From Zea mays (Eukaryota; Streptophyta; Magnoliopsida; Poales; Poaceae), in assembly GCF_902167145.1 (NCBI RefSeq), contig NC_050100.1, forward strand, positions 201,103,974 to 201,167,973: DNA of 64,000 nucleotides, written 5' to 3'. The position numbers were made by a program, and so were the translations under genes. The notes beneath the pieces are model-generated. The model was not told the origin of the DNA. It saw nothing but the letters and a program-made list of their open reading frames with translations, and made no database searches. Positions 27,251 through 38,160 of the stretch are shown here, piece by piece (position 1 is the first letter of the stretch; each line of letters opens with the position of its first letter).

Positions 27251-29845
27251 GAGCCTTTGGTCGATGATCAATTGCCACATGACCCCCATTTTTGTCGAAA
27301 ATAGCCATGAATGACCATTTTCAATAATACCGAAGGCTAACACGTACGGATTTTTGACCAAGAAATGGTCTCCACCAGATATCCAAGAATGTGATCTATG
27401 GCAAGGAAACATATGTGGGGTGAGGTGTATGAGCCTCTGGTCGAAGATAAATGGCCACACAACCCCCATTTTAGTCGAAAATAGCCATGAACGACCATTT
27501 TCAATAATACCGAAGGCTAACACCAACAGATTTTTGAACAAGAAATGGTCTCCACCAGAAATCCAAGAATGTGATCTATGGCAAGAAAACATATGTGGGG
27601 TGAAGTGTACGAGCCTCTGGTCGATGATCAATGGCCACACAACCCCCATTTTTGTCGAAAATAGCCATGAACGACCATTTTCAATGACACTAAAGGCTAA
27701 CACCTATGGATTTTTGACCAAGAAATGGTCTCCACCATAAATCCAAGAATTTGATCTATGGCAAGGAAACATATGTGTAGTGAGGTGTATGAGCCTCTGG
27801 TCGAAGATCAATGGCCACACAACCCCCATTTTTGTCGAAAATAGCCGTGAATGACCATTTTCAAGAATACCGAAGGCTAACACGTACGAATTTTTGATCA
27901 AGAAATGGTCTCCACCAGAAATCCAAGAATGTGATCTATGGCAAGGAAACATATGTGGGGTGAGGTGTACGAGCCTCTGGTCGTTGATAAATGGCCACAC
28001 AACCCCCATTTTTGATGAAAATAGCCATGAACGACCATTTTCAATAATACTAGAGGCTAACACCTACGGATTTTTTACCAAGAAATGGTCTCCACCAGAA
28101 ATCTAAGAATGTGATCTACGGCAAGGAAACATATGTGGGGTGAGGTGTATGAGCCTCTGGTCGATGATCATTGGCCACACAACCCAATTTTTGTCGAAAA
28201 TAGCCATGAACGACCATTTTCAATAATACCGAAGGCTAACACCTACGGAATTTTGACCAAGAAATGGTCTCCACTAGAAATCCAAGAATATGATCTATGG
28301 CAAGGAAACATATGTGGGGTGAGGTGTACGAGCCTCTGGTCGATGATCAATGGCCACACAACCCCTATTTTTGTCGAAAATAGCCATGAACAACCATTTT
28401 CAATGACACTTAAGGCTAACACCTACGGATTTTTGACCAAGAAATGGTCTCCACCATAAATCCAAGAATGTGATCTATGGCAAGAAAACATATGTGTAGT
28501 GAGGTCTATGAGCCTCTTGTCGAATATCAATGGCCACACAACCCCCATTTTTGTCGAAAATAGCCATGAACGACCATTTTCAATAGTACCGAAGGCTAAC
28601 ACATTCGGATTTTGACCAAAAAATGGTCTCCACCAGAAATCAAAGAATGTGATCTATGGCAAGGAAACATATGTGGGGTGAGGCTTACGAGCCTCTGGTT
28701 GATGATCATTGGCCACACAACCCCCATTTTTGTCAAAAATAGCCATGAATGACCATTTTCAATAATACTAAAGGCTAACACGTACAGATTTTTGACCAAT
28801 AAATGGTCTCCACCGGAAATCCAAGAATGTGATCTATGGCAAGGAAACATATGTGGGGTGAGGTGTACGAGCCTCTTGTTGATGATCATTGGCCACATAA
28901 CCCCCATTTTTGTCGAAAATAGCCATGAATGACCATATTCAATAATACCGAAGGCTAACACGTACGGATTTTTGACCAAGAAATGGTCTCCACCAGAAAT
29001 CCAAGAATGTGATCATGGCAAGGAAACATATGTGGGGTGAATTGCACGAGCCTCTGGTCGATGATAAATGGCCACACAACCCCCATTTTAGTTGAAAATA
29101 GCCATGAACGACCATTTTCAATAATACCGAAGGCTAACACCAACAGATTTTTGACCAAGGAATGGCTCCTCCAGAAATCCAAGAATGTGATCTATGGAAA
29201 GAAAACATATGTGGGGTGAAGTGTACGAGCCTCTGGTCGATGATCAATAGCCACACAACCCCCATTTTTGTCAAAAATAGCCATGAACGACCATTTTCAA
29301 TGACACTAAAGGCTAACACCTATGGATTTCTGACCAAGAAATGGTCTCCACCATAAATCCAAGAATGTGATCTATGGCAAGGAAACATATGTGTAGTGAG
29401 GTGTATGAGCCTCTGGTCAAAGATCAATGGCCACACAACCCCCATTTTTGTCGAAAATAGCCATGAATGACCATTTTCAAAAATACCAAAGGCTAACACA
29501 TTCGGATTTTTGCCCAAGAAATGGTCTCCACCAGAAATCCAAGAATGTGATCTATTGCAAGGAAACATATGTGGGGTGAGGTGTACGGGCCTCTGGTCGA
29601 TGATCAATGGCCACACAACCCCCATTTTGCCGAAAATAGCCATGAACGACCATTTTCAATAATACCGAAGGCTAACACGTACGAGTTTTTGACCAAGAAA
29701 TGGTCTCCACCACAAATCCAAGATAGTGATCTATGGCAAGGAAACATATGTGGGGTGAGGTTTATGAGCCTCTAGTCGATGATAAATGGCCACACAACCC
29801 CCATTTTTTATGAAAATAGCCATGAGCGACCATTTTCAATAATAC

Positions 29846-29866
29846 TAGAGGCTAAGGAAACATATG
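29846..29866 (+). repeat. Monomer with 64-bp deletion, inserted-block copy
   Basis: AGAGGCTAAGGAAACATATG joins GGCTAA to GGAAACATATG and omits about 64 bp of the unit. The same junction occurs at 56,107-56,127, at the constant 26,261-bp offset, which fixes the pairing of the two blocks right beside the CACTA insertion point. Confidence 0.9.
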
Positions 29867-29957
29867 TGGGGTGAGGTGTAAGAGCCTCTGGTCGATGATC
29901 AATGGCCACACAACCCCCATTTTTGTCGAAAATAGCCATGAACGACCATTTTCAATA

Positions 29958-29960
29958 ATA
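29958..29960. other. Target site duplication ATA, left
   Basis: ATA precedes the CACTA terminus and is repeated at 31,584-31,586. The uninterrupted monomer text is TTCAATAATACCGAAGG; the filled site reads TTCAATAATA then element then ATACCGAAGG. A 3-bp duplication is the hallmark of CACTA (En/Spm superfamily) insertion. Confidence 0.95.
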
Positions 29961-29987
29961 CACTACACCAAAATACTAAACTTCCTA
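29961..29987 (+). repeat. CACTA left terminal inverted repeat
   Basis: Starts CACTACACCAAAAT, then continues to ACTTCCTA at 29,987. Against the reverse complement of 31,557-31,583 the first 14 bases are identical and three of the next thirteen differ. Confidence 0.93.
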
Positions 29988-30195
29988 GAGCCTAAACCCT
30001 AGGAAGTTAGGCCTAAACTCTAGGAAGTTAGCTAAACTCTCGGAAGTTAATCCCTCCCGTCGGAAGTTTGGCTCTCGGATTTTTTTTGTCGGAAGTTAGC
30101 TTAACTTCCTAGAGCCCTCTAGGAAGTTAGCTAACTTCCTACAGCCAGAAAATCCCCTCGGAAGTTAGTAGATTCTCGGAAGTTAGTAGCTTCAC
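29978..30195. repeat. CACTA left subterminal repeat region
   Basis: About 11 copies of GGAAGTT or AACTTCC in both orientations within about 220 bp, mostly as TAGGAAGTTAG, CGGAAGTTAG or TTAACTTCCTAG. In En/Spm such subterminal motifs bind the TNPA-type protein; here that role is inferred from position and density. Two flavours occur, TAGGAAG and TCGGAAG. Confidence 0.85.
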
Positions 30196-31104
30196 TGGCA
30201 CCACAAGGAGCCGCTGCAGCGACACGACGACTACGCGTGCATCTGGATCTGCAGTGTCCAGATGGATTGACATTTGGTAGTACAGGACAGTACCGATGCA
30301 GGCGCAGTAGGACGAAATGGCGAGCAACTAGCGGAGAGCTGCTGCAGATTGCATTCAATGAATTTGCTTGCTACCGAGGGGGCGACCTCTCACAGTTACG
30401 TAGTATTGATCATCCAGAAGCCAAAAGGGGAGGAAATAAATGGCAAAAGAGAAGTAATCGTACTATTGAGCCACAACGATGCGTGCTACTGATGCTAACC
30501 TCTATTCAAACAACCACTAAGCTAGCTCGGTATCAAATCAAAACAGCACGAAATGACGAGCTACCTAGCTAGCTCTGCCTCATCATTTGATGAATCAACT
30601 TGGATTAAAAAACAGAAACTTTCCGGGAGCAAATCGGGGGTCTTGTATGAAACACGCGCACGGTTCTTGAATCGCGCACCAGGGACTGCACCAGAGATTA
30701 ACAAGTGACTGGAGCAAATTAACTAATGGATGCGAAGTACGCTTGGGTAGAATAAACAAAGAGCCAGGATCCCGAGGAGGGAGCAAGCAGCCAAGCACCC
30801 GGACCGAACGCAGTACAGGAAGGAGATGGCGTCTGGCAGGGCGCCGAGAGGAGAGGGAGGGAAATGTCGTACGTATGTGTGGGTTGGCCGTAGAAGCAGG
30901 TTGCGAGGGAGTCGAGGCCACGGTGGATTGGAACCACGAGATCTGGTGGAACGGGCGTCCGTGGTCGGCGCGTCAGGGGCCGGGGGTGGCCGCGGCGGGG
31001 GCAGGCGGCGGTTGCGGCTGGCGGCTCCAAGAGACAGAGAGAGACGGGTTGAGGAAGGCGAGAGAGAAGATAAGGTTGAGGAGAGATTTAAAATAAAAAA
31101 CATA
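30196..31104. other. CACTA internal region, GC-rich, no recognised gene
   Basis: About 900 bp of complex sequence between the subterminal repeats. Open frames up to about 126 codons exist on the minus strand (30,723-31,103) and 117 on plus (30,743-31,096), but none contains a domain I recognise and they overlap in conflicting frames. Read on the minus strand, the right part has a pyrimidine-rich stretch (complement of GAGACAGAGAGAGACGGG near 31,031) followed by GC-rich sequence coding Pro/Arg/Ser-rich peptide, which resembles a plant 5' UTR and first exon. A captured gene fragment is therefore possible but unproven. Confidence 0.5.
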
Positions 31105-31570
31105 ACTTACTAGAGTAAAGTCGTAGGAAGTTACGTAACTTCCTAGAGTTTGTACATTTACTTTAGGAAGTTAAGTAACTTCCTAGAGGAGGCCGTAGGA
31201 AGTTATCTGGGCAGCTAACTTCCTAGAGCCAGCCGTAGGAAGTTAGCTTTTCGTTTGACTGGTCAACAACTGAAACCTAACTTCCTAGAGGAGGCCGTAG
31301 AAAGTTAGCTGGGCAGCTAACTTCCTAGAGCCAGCCGTAGGAAGTTAGCTTTTCGTTTGACTAGTCAACAGCTGAAACCTAACTTGCTAGAGGAGGTCGT
31401 AGGAAGTTATGTAACTTCCTACGGTTTTTTTACTTCCGACAGCTTTTATAAAATACCGTAGGAAGTTATGTTTATTTCCTAGAGCTACCAGTTGCCTCTC
31501 GGAAGTTATTTATTTCCTACGGTTTGTTATAAAAGCTGTAGGAAGTTAAAAAACCGTAGGAAGTGTATGA
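31105..31570. repeat. CACTA right subterminal repeat region
   Basis: About 15 perfect copies of AACTTCC/GGAAGTT plus several degenerate ones (AAAGTTAG, AACTTGCTAG, TATTTCCTA) in about 460 bp. Many sit as inverted pairs a few bases apart, e.g. TAGGAAGTTACGTAACTTCC at 31,121-31,140, which can form small hairpins. The region is twice as long as the left one, the asymmetry typical of CACTA ends. Confidence 0.85.
31177..31398. repeat. 102-bp tandem repeat inside the CACTA right end
   Basis: The text starting AACTTCCTAGAGGAGGCCG at 31,177 recurs at 31,279 and partially at 31,381 (AACTTGCTAGAGGAGGTCG), period 102 bp. Each unit contains CAGCTAACTTCCTAGAGCC and GCTTTTCGTTTGACT. It multiplies the putative transposase-binding motifs. 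Confidence 0.9.
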
Positions 31571-31583
31571 TTTTGGTGTAGTG
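31557..31583 (-). repeat. CACTA right terminal inverted repeat
   Basis: Ends GATTTTGGTGTAGTG at 31,583, the inverted partner of 29,961-29,987. Confidence 0.93.
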
Positions 31584-31586
31584 ATA
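31584..31586. other. Target site duplication ATA, right
   Basis: ATA directly after TAGTG, followed by CCGAAGGCTAAC, the natural continuation of the interrupted monomer. Confidence 0.95.
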
Positions 31587-31929
31587 CCGAAGGCTAACAC
31601 CTACGGATTTTTGACCAAGAAATGTTCTCCACCATAAATCCAAGAATGTGATCTATGGCAAGGAAACATATGTGTAGTGAGGTGTATGAGCCTCTGGTCC
31701 AATATCAATGGCCACACAACCCCCATTTTTGTCGAAAATAGCCATGAACGACCATTTTCAATAGTTCCGAAGGCTAACACATTCGGATTTTTGACCAAGA
31801 AATGGTCTCCACCAGAAATCAAAGAATGTGATCTATGGCAAGGAAACATATGTGGGGTGAGGTGTATGAGCCTTTGGTCGATGATCAATGGCCACACAAC
31901 CCCCATTTTTGTCGAAAATAACCATGAAA
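31584..31929 (+). repeat. knob180 satellite, segment 2 remainder right of CACTA
   Basis: About two monomers in C orientation that complete the unit interrupted by the transposon. They match 56,219-56,563 with private marks AAGAAATGTTCTCCACCATAA and CTGGTCCAATATCAATGG. The segment ends at the C-to-R junction. Confidence 0.93.
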
Positions 31930-31934
31930 AGGTT
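31926..31934. other. C-to-R orientation junction
   Basis: C text AAAATAACCATGAA is followed by one A and then R text GGTTGTGTGGCC from 31,931. No shared homology beyond one or two A residues. R resumes at the base equivalent to 18,098. Confidence 0.88.
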
Positions 31935-34550
31935 GTGTGGCCATTGATAATCGACCAGGGGCTCGTACACCTCACCCCACATATGTTTCCTTGCCATAGA
32001 TCACATTCTTGGATTTCTGGTGGAGACCATTTCTTGGTCAAAAATCTGTAGGTGTTAGCCTTCGGTATTATTGAAAATGGTCGTTCATGGCTATTTTCGA
32101 CAAAAATGGGGGTTGTGTGGCCATTTATCATCGACCAGAGGCTCGTACACCTCACCCCACATATGTTTAATTGCCATAGATCACAATCTTGGATTTCTCG
32201 TGGAAGCCATTTCTTGGTCAAAAATCCGTACGTGTTAGCCTTCGGTATTATTGTAAATGGTCGTTCATGGCTGTTTTCGACAAAAATGGGGGTTGTGTGG
32301 CCATTGATCATCGACCAGAGGCTCGTACACCTCACCCCAATATGTTTCCTTGCCATAGATCATATTCTTGGATTTCTGGTGGAGACGATTTCTTGGTAAA
32401 AAATTCGTAGGTGTTAGCCTTCGGTATTATTGAAAATGGTCGTTCATGGCTATTTTCGACAAAATGGGGGTTGTGTGGCCATTGATCATCGACCAGAGGC
32501 TCGTACACCTCACCCACATATGTTTCCTTGCCGTAGATCACATTCTTGGATTTCTGGTGGAGACCATTTCTTGGTCAAAAATCCGTACGTGTTAGCCTTC
32601 GGTATTATTGAAAATGGTCGTTCATGGCTATTTTTGACAAAATAGAGGTTCTGTGGCCATTGATCATCGACCAGAGGCTCATACACCTCACCCCACATAT
32701 GTTTCCTTGACATAGATCACATTTTTGGATTTCTGGTGGAGACCATTTCTTGGGCAAAAATCTGAATGTGTTAGCCTTCGGTATTATTGAAAATGGTCAT
32801 TCATGGCTATTTTCGACAAAAATGGGGGTTGTGTGGCCATTTATCTTCAACCAGAGGCTCATACACCTCACTACACATATGTTTTCTTGCCATAGATCAC
32901 ATTCTTGGATCTATGGTGGAGACCAGTTCTTGGTCAAAAATCCAAAGGTGTTAGCCTTCAGTGTCATTGAAAATAGTCGTTCATGGCAATTTTCGACAAA
33001 AATGGGGGTTGTGTGGCCATTGATAATCGACCAGGGGCTCGTACACCTCACCCCACATATGTTTCCTTGCCATAGATCACATTCTTGGATTTCTGGTGGA
33101 GACCATTTCTTGGTCAAAAATCCGTAGGTGTTAGCCTTCGGTATTATTGAAAATGGTCGTTCATGGCTATTTTCGACAAAAATGGGGGTTGTGTGGCCAT
33201 TTATCATCGACCAGAGGCTCGTACACCTCACCCCACATATGTTTAATTGCCATAGATCACAATCTTGGATTTCTCGTGGAGGCCATTTCTTGGTCAAAAA
33301 TCCGTACGTGTTAGCCTTCGGTATTATTGAAAATGGTCGTTCATGGCTGTTTTCGACAAAAATGGGGGTTGTGTGGCCATTGATCATCGACCAGAGGCTC
33401 GTACACCTCACCCCAATATGTTTCCTTTCCATAGATCATATTCTTGGATTTCTGGTGGAGACGATTTCTTGGTAAAAAATCCGTAGGTGTTAGCCTTCGG
33501 AATTATTGAAAATGGTCGTTCATGGCTATTTTCGACAAAAATGGGGGTTGTGTGGCCATTGATCATCGATCAGAGGCTCGTACACCTCACCCCACATATG
33601 TTTCCTTGCCATAGATCACATTCTTGGAATACTGGTGGAGATCTTTCTTGGTCAAAAATCCGTAGGTGTTAGCCTTCGGTATTATTGTAAATGGTCGTTC
33701 ATGGCTATTTTCGACAAAAATGGGGGTTGTGTGGCCATTGATCATTGACCAGAGGCTCATACACCTCACCCCACATATGTTTCCTTGCCATAGATCATAT
33801 TCTTGGATTTCTGGAGGAGACCATTTCTTGGTCAAAAATCCGTACGTGTTAGCCTTCGGTATTATTGAAAATGGTCATTCATGGCTATTTTCGACACAAA
33901 TGGGGGTTGTGTGGCCATTGATCTTCGACCAGAGGCTCATACACCTCACTACACATATGTTTCCTTGCCATAGATCACATTCTTGGATTTATGGTGGAGA
34001 CCATTTGTTGGTAAAAAATCCATAGGTGTTAGCCTTCAGTGTCATTGAAAATGGTCGTTCATGGCTATTTTCGACAAAAATGGGGGTTGTGTGGCCATTG
34101 ATCATCGACTAGAGGCTCGTACACTTCACCCCACATATGTTTTCTTGCCATAGATCATAATCTTGGATTTCTCGTTGAGACCATTTGTTGCTCAAAAATT
34201 CGTAGGTGTTAGCCTTCAGTGTCATTGAAAATGGTCATTCATGGCTATTTTCGACAAAAATGGGGGTTGTGTCGCCATTGATCATCGACCAAAGGCTCGT
34301 ACACCTCACCCCACATAAGTTTCCTTGCCATAGATCACATTCTTGGATTTCTGGTGGAGACCATTTCTTGGTTAAAAATCCGTAGGTGTTAGCCTTCGGT
34401 ATTATTGAAAATGGTCGTTCATGGCTATTTTCGACAAAAATGGGGGTTGTGTGGCAATTGATCATCGACCAAAGGCTCATACACCTCACCCCACATATGT
34501 TTCCTTGCCATAGACCACATTCTTGGATTTCTGGTGGAGACCATTTCTTG
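31931..34550 (-). repeat. 2.62-kb direct duplication, right copy
   Basis: Partner of 18,098-20,717 at offset 13,833. Examples of differences: TGGAATACTGGTGG here (33,625) against TGGATTTCTGGTGG, CCAAAGG here against CCATAGG. After 34,550 the text continues GTCAAAAATCCATAGG, whereas the left copy stops at the filler. Confidence 0.9.
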
Positions 34551-37500
34551 GTCAAAAATCCATAGGTGTTAGCCTTCAGTGTCATTGAAAATCGTCGTTC
34601 ATGGCTATTTTCGACAAAAATGGGGGTTGTGTGGCCATTGATCATCGACCAGAGGCTCGTACACTTCACCCCACATATGTTTTCTTGCTATAGATCACAG
34701 TCTTGGATTTCTGGTGGAAACCATTTCTTGGTAAAAAATCTGTTGGTGCTAGCCTTCGGTATTATTGAAAATGGTCGTTCATGGCTATTTTCGACTAAAA
34801 TGGGGGTTGTGTGGCCATTTATCATCGACCAGAGGCTCGTACACCTCACCCCACATATGTTTACTTGCCATAGATCACATTCTTGGATTTCTGGGGAGAC
34901 CATTTTTTGGTTAAAAATCCGTACGTGTTAGCCTTTGGTATTATTGAAAATGGTCATTTATGGCTATTTTCGACAAAAATGGGGGTTGTGTGGCCATTGA
35001 TTATCGACCCGAGGCTCGTACACCTCACCCCACATATGTTTCCTTGCCATAGATCACATTCTTGGATTTCTGGTGGTGACCATTTCTTGGTCAAAAATCC
35101 GTAGGTGTTAGCCTTCGGTATTATTGAAAATGGTCGTTCATAACTATTTTCGACAAAAATGGGGGTTGTGTGGCCATTGATCATCGACCAAAGGCTCATA
35201 CACCTCACCCGACATATGTTTCCTTGCCATAGACCACATTCTTGGATTTCTGGTGGAGACCATTTGTTATTCAAAAATCCGTAGGTGTTAGCCTTCGGTA
35301 TTATTGAAAATGGTCGTTCATGGCTATTTTCATCAAAAATGGGGGTTGTGTGGCCATTTATCATCAACCAGAGGCTCGTACACCTCACCCAACATATGTT
35401 TCCTTGCCATAGATCACATTCTTGGATTTCTAGTGGAGAGCATTTCTTGGTCAAAAATTCGTACGTGTTAGCCTTCGGTATTATTGAAAAATGGTCGTGG
35501 TCGTTCATGGTTATTTTCGACAAAATGGGAGTTGTGTAACCATTGATCATCGACCAGAGGCTCATACACCTCACCCACATATGTTTCCTTGTCGTAGATC
35601 ACATTCTTGGATTTCTGGTGGAGACCATTTCTTGGTCAAAAATCCGTACGTGTTAGCCTTCGGTATTATTGAAAATGGTCGTTCATGGCTATTTTTGACA
35701 AAATAGAGGTTCTGTGGCCATTGATCATCGACCAGAGGCTCATACACCTCACCCACATATGTTTCCTTGCCATAGATCACATTCTTGGATTTCTGGTGGA
35801 GACCATTTCTTGGGCAAAAATCCGAATGTGTTAGCCTTCGGTATTATTGAAAATGGTTATTCATGGCTATTTTCGACAAAAATGGGGGTTGTGTGGCCAT
35901 TTATCTTCAACCAGAGGCTCATACACCTCACTACACATATGTTTTCTTGCCATAGATCACATTCTTGGATCTATGGTGGAGACCAGTTCTTGGTCAAAAA
36001 TCCATAGGTGTAACGCCTTCAGTGTCATTGAAAATAGTCGTTCATGGCTATTTTCGACAATAATGGGGGTTGTGTGGCCATTGATCATCGATCAGAGGCT
36101 CGTACACCTCACCCCACATATGTTTCCTTGCCATAGATCACATTCTTGGATTTCTGGTGGAGACCATTTCTTGGTCAAAAACTCGTACGTGTTAGCCTTC
36201 GGTATTATTGAAAACGGTCGTTCATGGCTATTTTCGGCAAAATGGGGGTTGTGTGGCCATTGATCATCGACCAGAGGCTCGTACACCTCAGCCCACATAT
36301 GTTTCCTTGCCATAGATCACATTCTTGGATTTCTGGTGGAGACCATTTCTTGGTCAAAAATTCGTAGGTGTTAGCCTTCGGTATTATTGAAAATGGTCGT
36401 CATGGCTATTTTCGACAAAAATGGGGGTTGTGTGGCCATTGATCATCGACCAGAGGCTCGTACACCTCACCCCACATATGTTTTATTGCCATAGATCAAA
36501 ATCTTGGATTTCTCGTGGAGACCATTTCTTGGTCAAATATCCGTACGTGTTAGCCTTCGGTATTATTGAAAATGGTCGTTCATGGCTATTTTCGACAAAA
36601 ATGGGGGTTGTGTGGCCATTGATCATCGACCAGAGGCTCATACACCTCACCCGACATATAATTCCTTGCCATAGATCATATTCTTGGATTTCTGGTGGAG
36701 ACGATTTCTTGGTCAAAAATCCGTAGGTGTTAGCCTTCGGTATTATTGAAAATGGTCGTTCATGGCTATTTTCGACAAAAATGGGGGTTGTGTGGCCATT
36801 GATCATCGACCAGAGGCTCGTACACCTCACCCCACATATGTTTCCTTGCCATAGATCAAATTCTTGAATTTCTGGTGGAGACCATTTCTTGGTCAAAAAT
36901 CCGTAGGTGTTAGCCTTCGATATTATTGTAAATGGTCGTTCATGGCTATTTTCGACAAAAATGGGGGTTGTGTGGCCATTGATCATCGACCAGAGGCTCA
37001 TACACCTAAGCCCACATATGTTTCCTTGCCATAGATCACATTCTTGGATTTCTGGTGGAGATCATTTCTTGGTCAAAAATCTGTAGGTGTTAGCCTCTGG
37101 TATTAATGAAAATGGTCGTTCATGGCTATTTTGATAAAAAATGGGGGTTGTATGGCCATTTATCATCGACCAGAGGCTCGTACACCTCACCCCACATATG
37201 TTTCTTGCCATAGATCACATTCTTGGATTTCTGGTGGTGACCATTTCTTGGTCCAAAATTCGTACGTGTTAGCCTTCGGTATTATTGAAAATGGTCGTTC
37301 ATGGCTATTTTCGAAAAAATGGGGGTTGTGTGGCCATTGATCATCGACCAGAGGCTCGTACACCTCACCCCACATATGTTTCCTTGACATAGATCACATT
37401 CTTGGATTTCTGGTGGAGACCATTTCTTGGGCAAAAATCCGAATGTGTTAGCCTTCGGTATTTTTGAAAATGGTCATTCATGTCTATTTTCGATAAAAAT

Positions 37501-38150
37501 GGGGGTTGTTTCGCCATTGATCTTCGACCAGAGGCTCATACACCTCACTACACATATGTTTCCTTGCCATATATCACATTCTTGGATTTATGGTGGAGAC
37601 CATTTCTTGGTCAAAAATCCATAGGTGTTAGCCTTCAGTGTCATTGAAAATGGTCGTTCATGGCTATTTTCGACAAAATAGAGGTTCTGTGGCCATTGTT
37701 CATCGACCAGAGGCTCATACACCTCACCCCACATATGTTTCCTTGCCATAGATCACATTCTTGGATTTCTGGTGGAGACCATTTCTTGGTCAAAAATCTG
37801 TAGGTGTTAGCCTTCGGTATTATTGAAAATGGTCATTCATGGCTATTTTCGACAAAAATGGGGGTTGTGTGGCCATTTATCTTCAACTAGAGGCTCATAC
37901 ACCTCACTACATATATGTTTGCTTGCCATATATCACATTATTGGATCTATGGTGGAGACCAGTTCTTGGTCAAAAATCCGTAGGTGTTAGCCTTTAGTGT
38001 CATTGAAAATAGTCGTTCATGGCTATTTTCGACAAAAATGGGGGTTGTGTGGCCATTGATAATCGACCAGAGGCTCATACACCTCACCCCACAAATGTTT
38101 CCTTGCCATAGATTACATTTTTGGATTTCTGGTGGAGACCATTTCTTGGT
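32560..38150 (+). repeat. Inverted repeat, left arm (R), best-supported inner part
   Basis: Mirror partner of about 38,926-44,150. Paired private marks have constant coordinate sums: the GGTAAAAAATCC/CGTCATTG-type monomers at 37,427-37,624 pair with 39,451-39,648 (sum 77,075), 37,984 pairs with 39,092 (77,076), 32,750 pairs with 43,964 (76,714). The drop of 362 bp in the sum equals two monomers gained or lost in one arm. Confidence 0.8.
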
Positions 38151-38160
38151 AAAAAATGAA
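38150..38160. other. R-to-C orientation junction, centre of the inverted duplication
   Basis: R text TTCTTGGTAAAAAAT is joined to C text ATGAACGACCATTTTC, sharing AT at 38,156-38,157. This is a clean join with 2 bp of microhomology and no filler. Confidence 0.9.

Larger units (their letters stand above)
20731..29960 (+). repeat. knob180 satellite array, segment 2 (C orientation), left of CACTA
   Basis: About 51 monomers in C orientation. This segment plus 31,584-31,929 is a copy of 46,276-56,563: the same private variants follow in the same order, with the offset moving only by small indels (25,545 to 25,542) and then by two whole-monomer losses (540 bp near 25,965 and 178 bp near 26,720) to 26,260. 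Shared marks include GACCCAGAAATGG (20,752 and 46,297), the 24-bp deletion, CATATGGGTAGTGAGG, GTGATCATGGCAAGG and the 64-bp deletion near 29,855. Confidence 0.95.
29961..31583. mobile_element. Non-autonomous CACTA DNA transposon, 1,623 bp
   Basis: The element begins CACTACACCAAAAT and ends ATTTTGGTGTAGTG, with 14 bp of perfect and about 27 bp of near-perfect terminal inverted repeat (24 of 27 positions match), and is flanked by a 3-bp ATA duplication. Both subterminal regions carry dense copies of a short motif, AACTTCCTA / TAGGAAGTT, as expected for CACTA transposase binding sites. There is no long open frame resembling TNP1/TNP2-type transposase, so it must have been moved in trans. The central GC-rich 900 bp are unlike the AT-rich ends and may be acquired host DNA. 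It interrupts a knob180 monomer; the empty site survives in the paralogous block at 56,219-56,221. Family name not assigned. Confidence 0.95.
31931..38157 (-). repeat. knob180 satellite array, segment 3 (R orientation)
   Basis: About 35 monomers in R orientation. The first 2.62 kb repeat 18,098-20,717; from 34,551 on the sequence is what would naturally follow 20,717, so this looks like the original R array resuming after an insertion. Distinctive monomers include the CGTGGTC insertion near 35,495 and ATATAATTCCTTGCC near 36,656. The segment mirrors C sequence to the right of 38.9 kb. Confidence 0.95.

Noticed and set aside
29989..30003. CCTAAACCCTA as telomere-type repeat
   Set aside because: A single occurrence within the CACTA subterminal region; it is part of a degenerate CCTARRAAG-rich text and is not tandem.
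30595..31103. Minus-strand frames in the CACTA element as transposase
   Set aside because: Too short and without any TNP2/transposase-like motif; composition suggests UTR or exon fragment or chance.
31601..32356. 251-codon open frame on the minus strand
   Set aside because: It crosses the C-to-R orientation junction and simply joins two different satellite frames.
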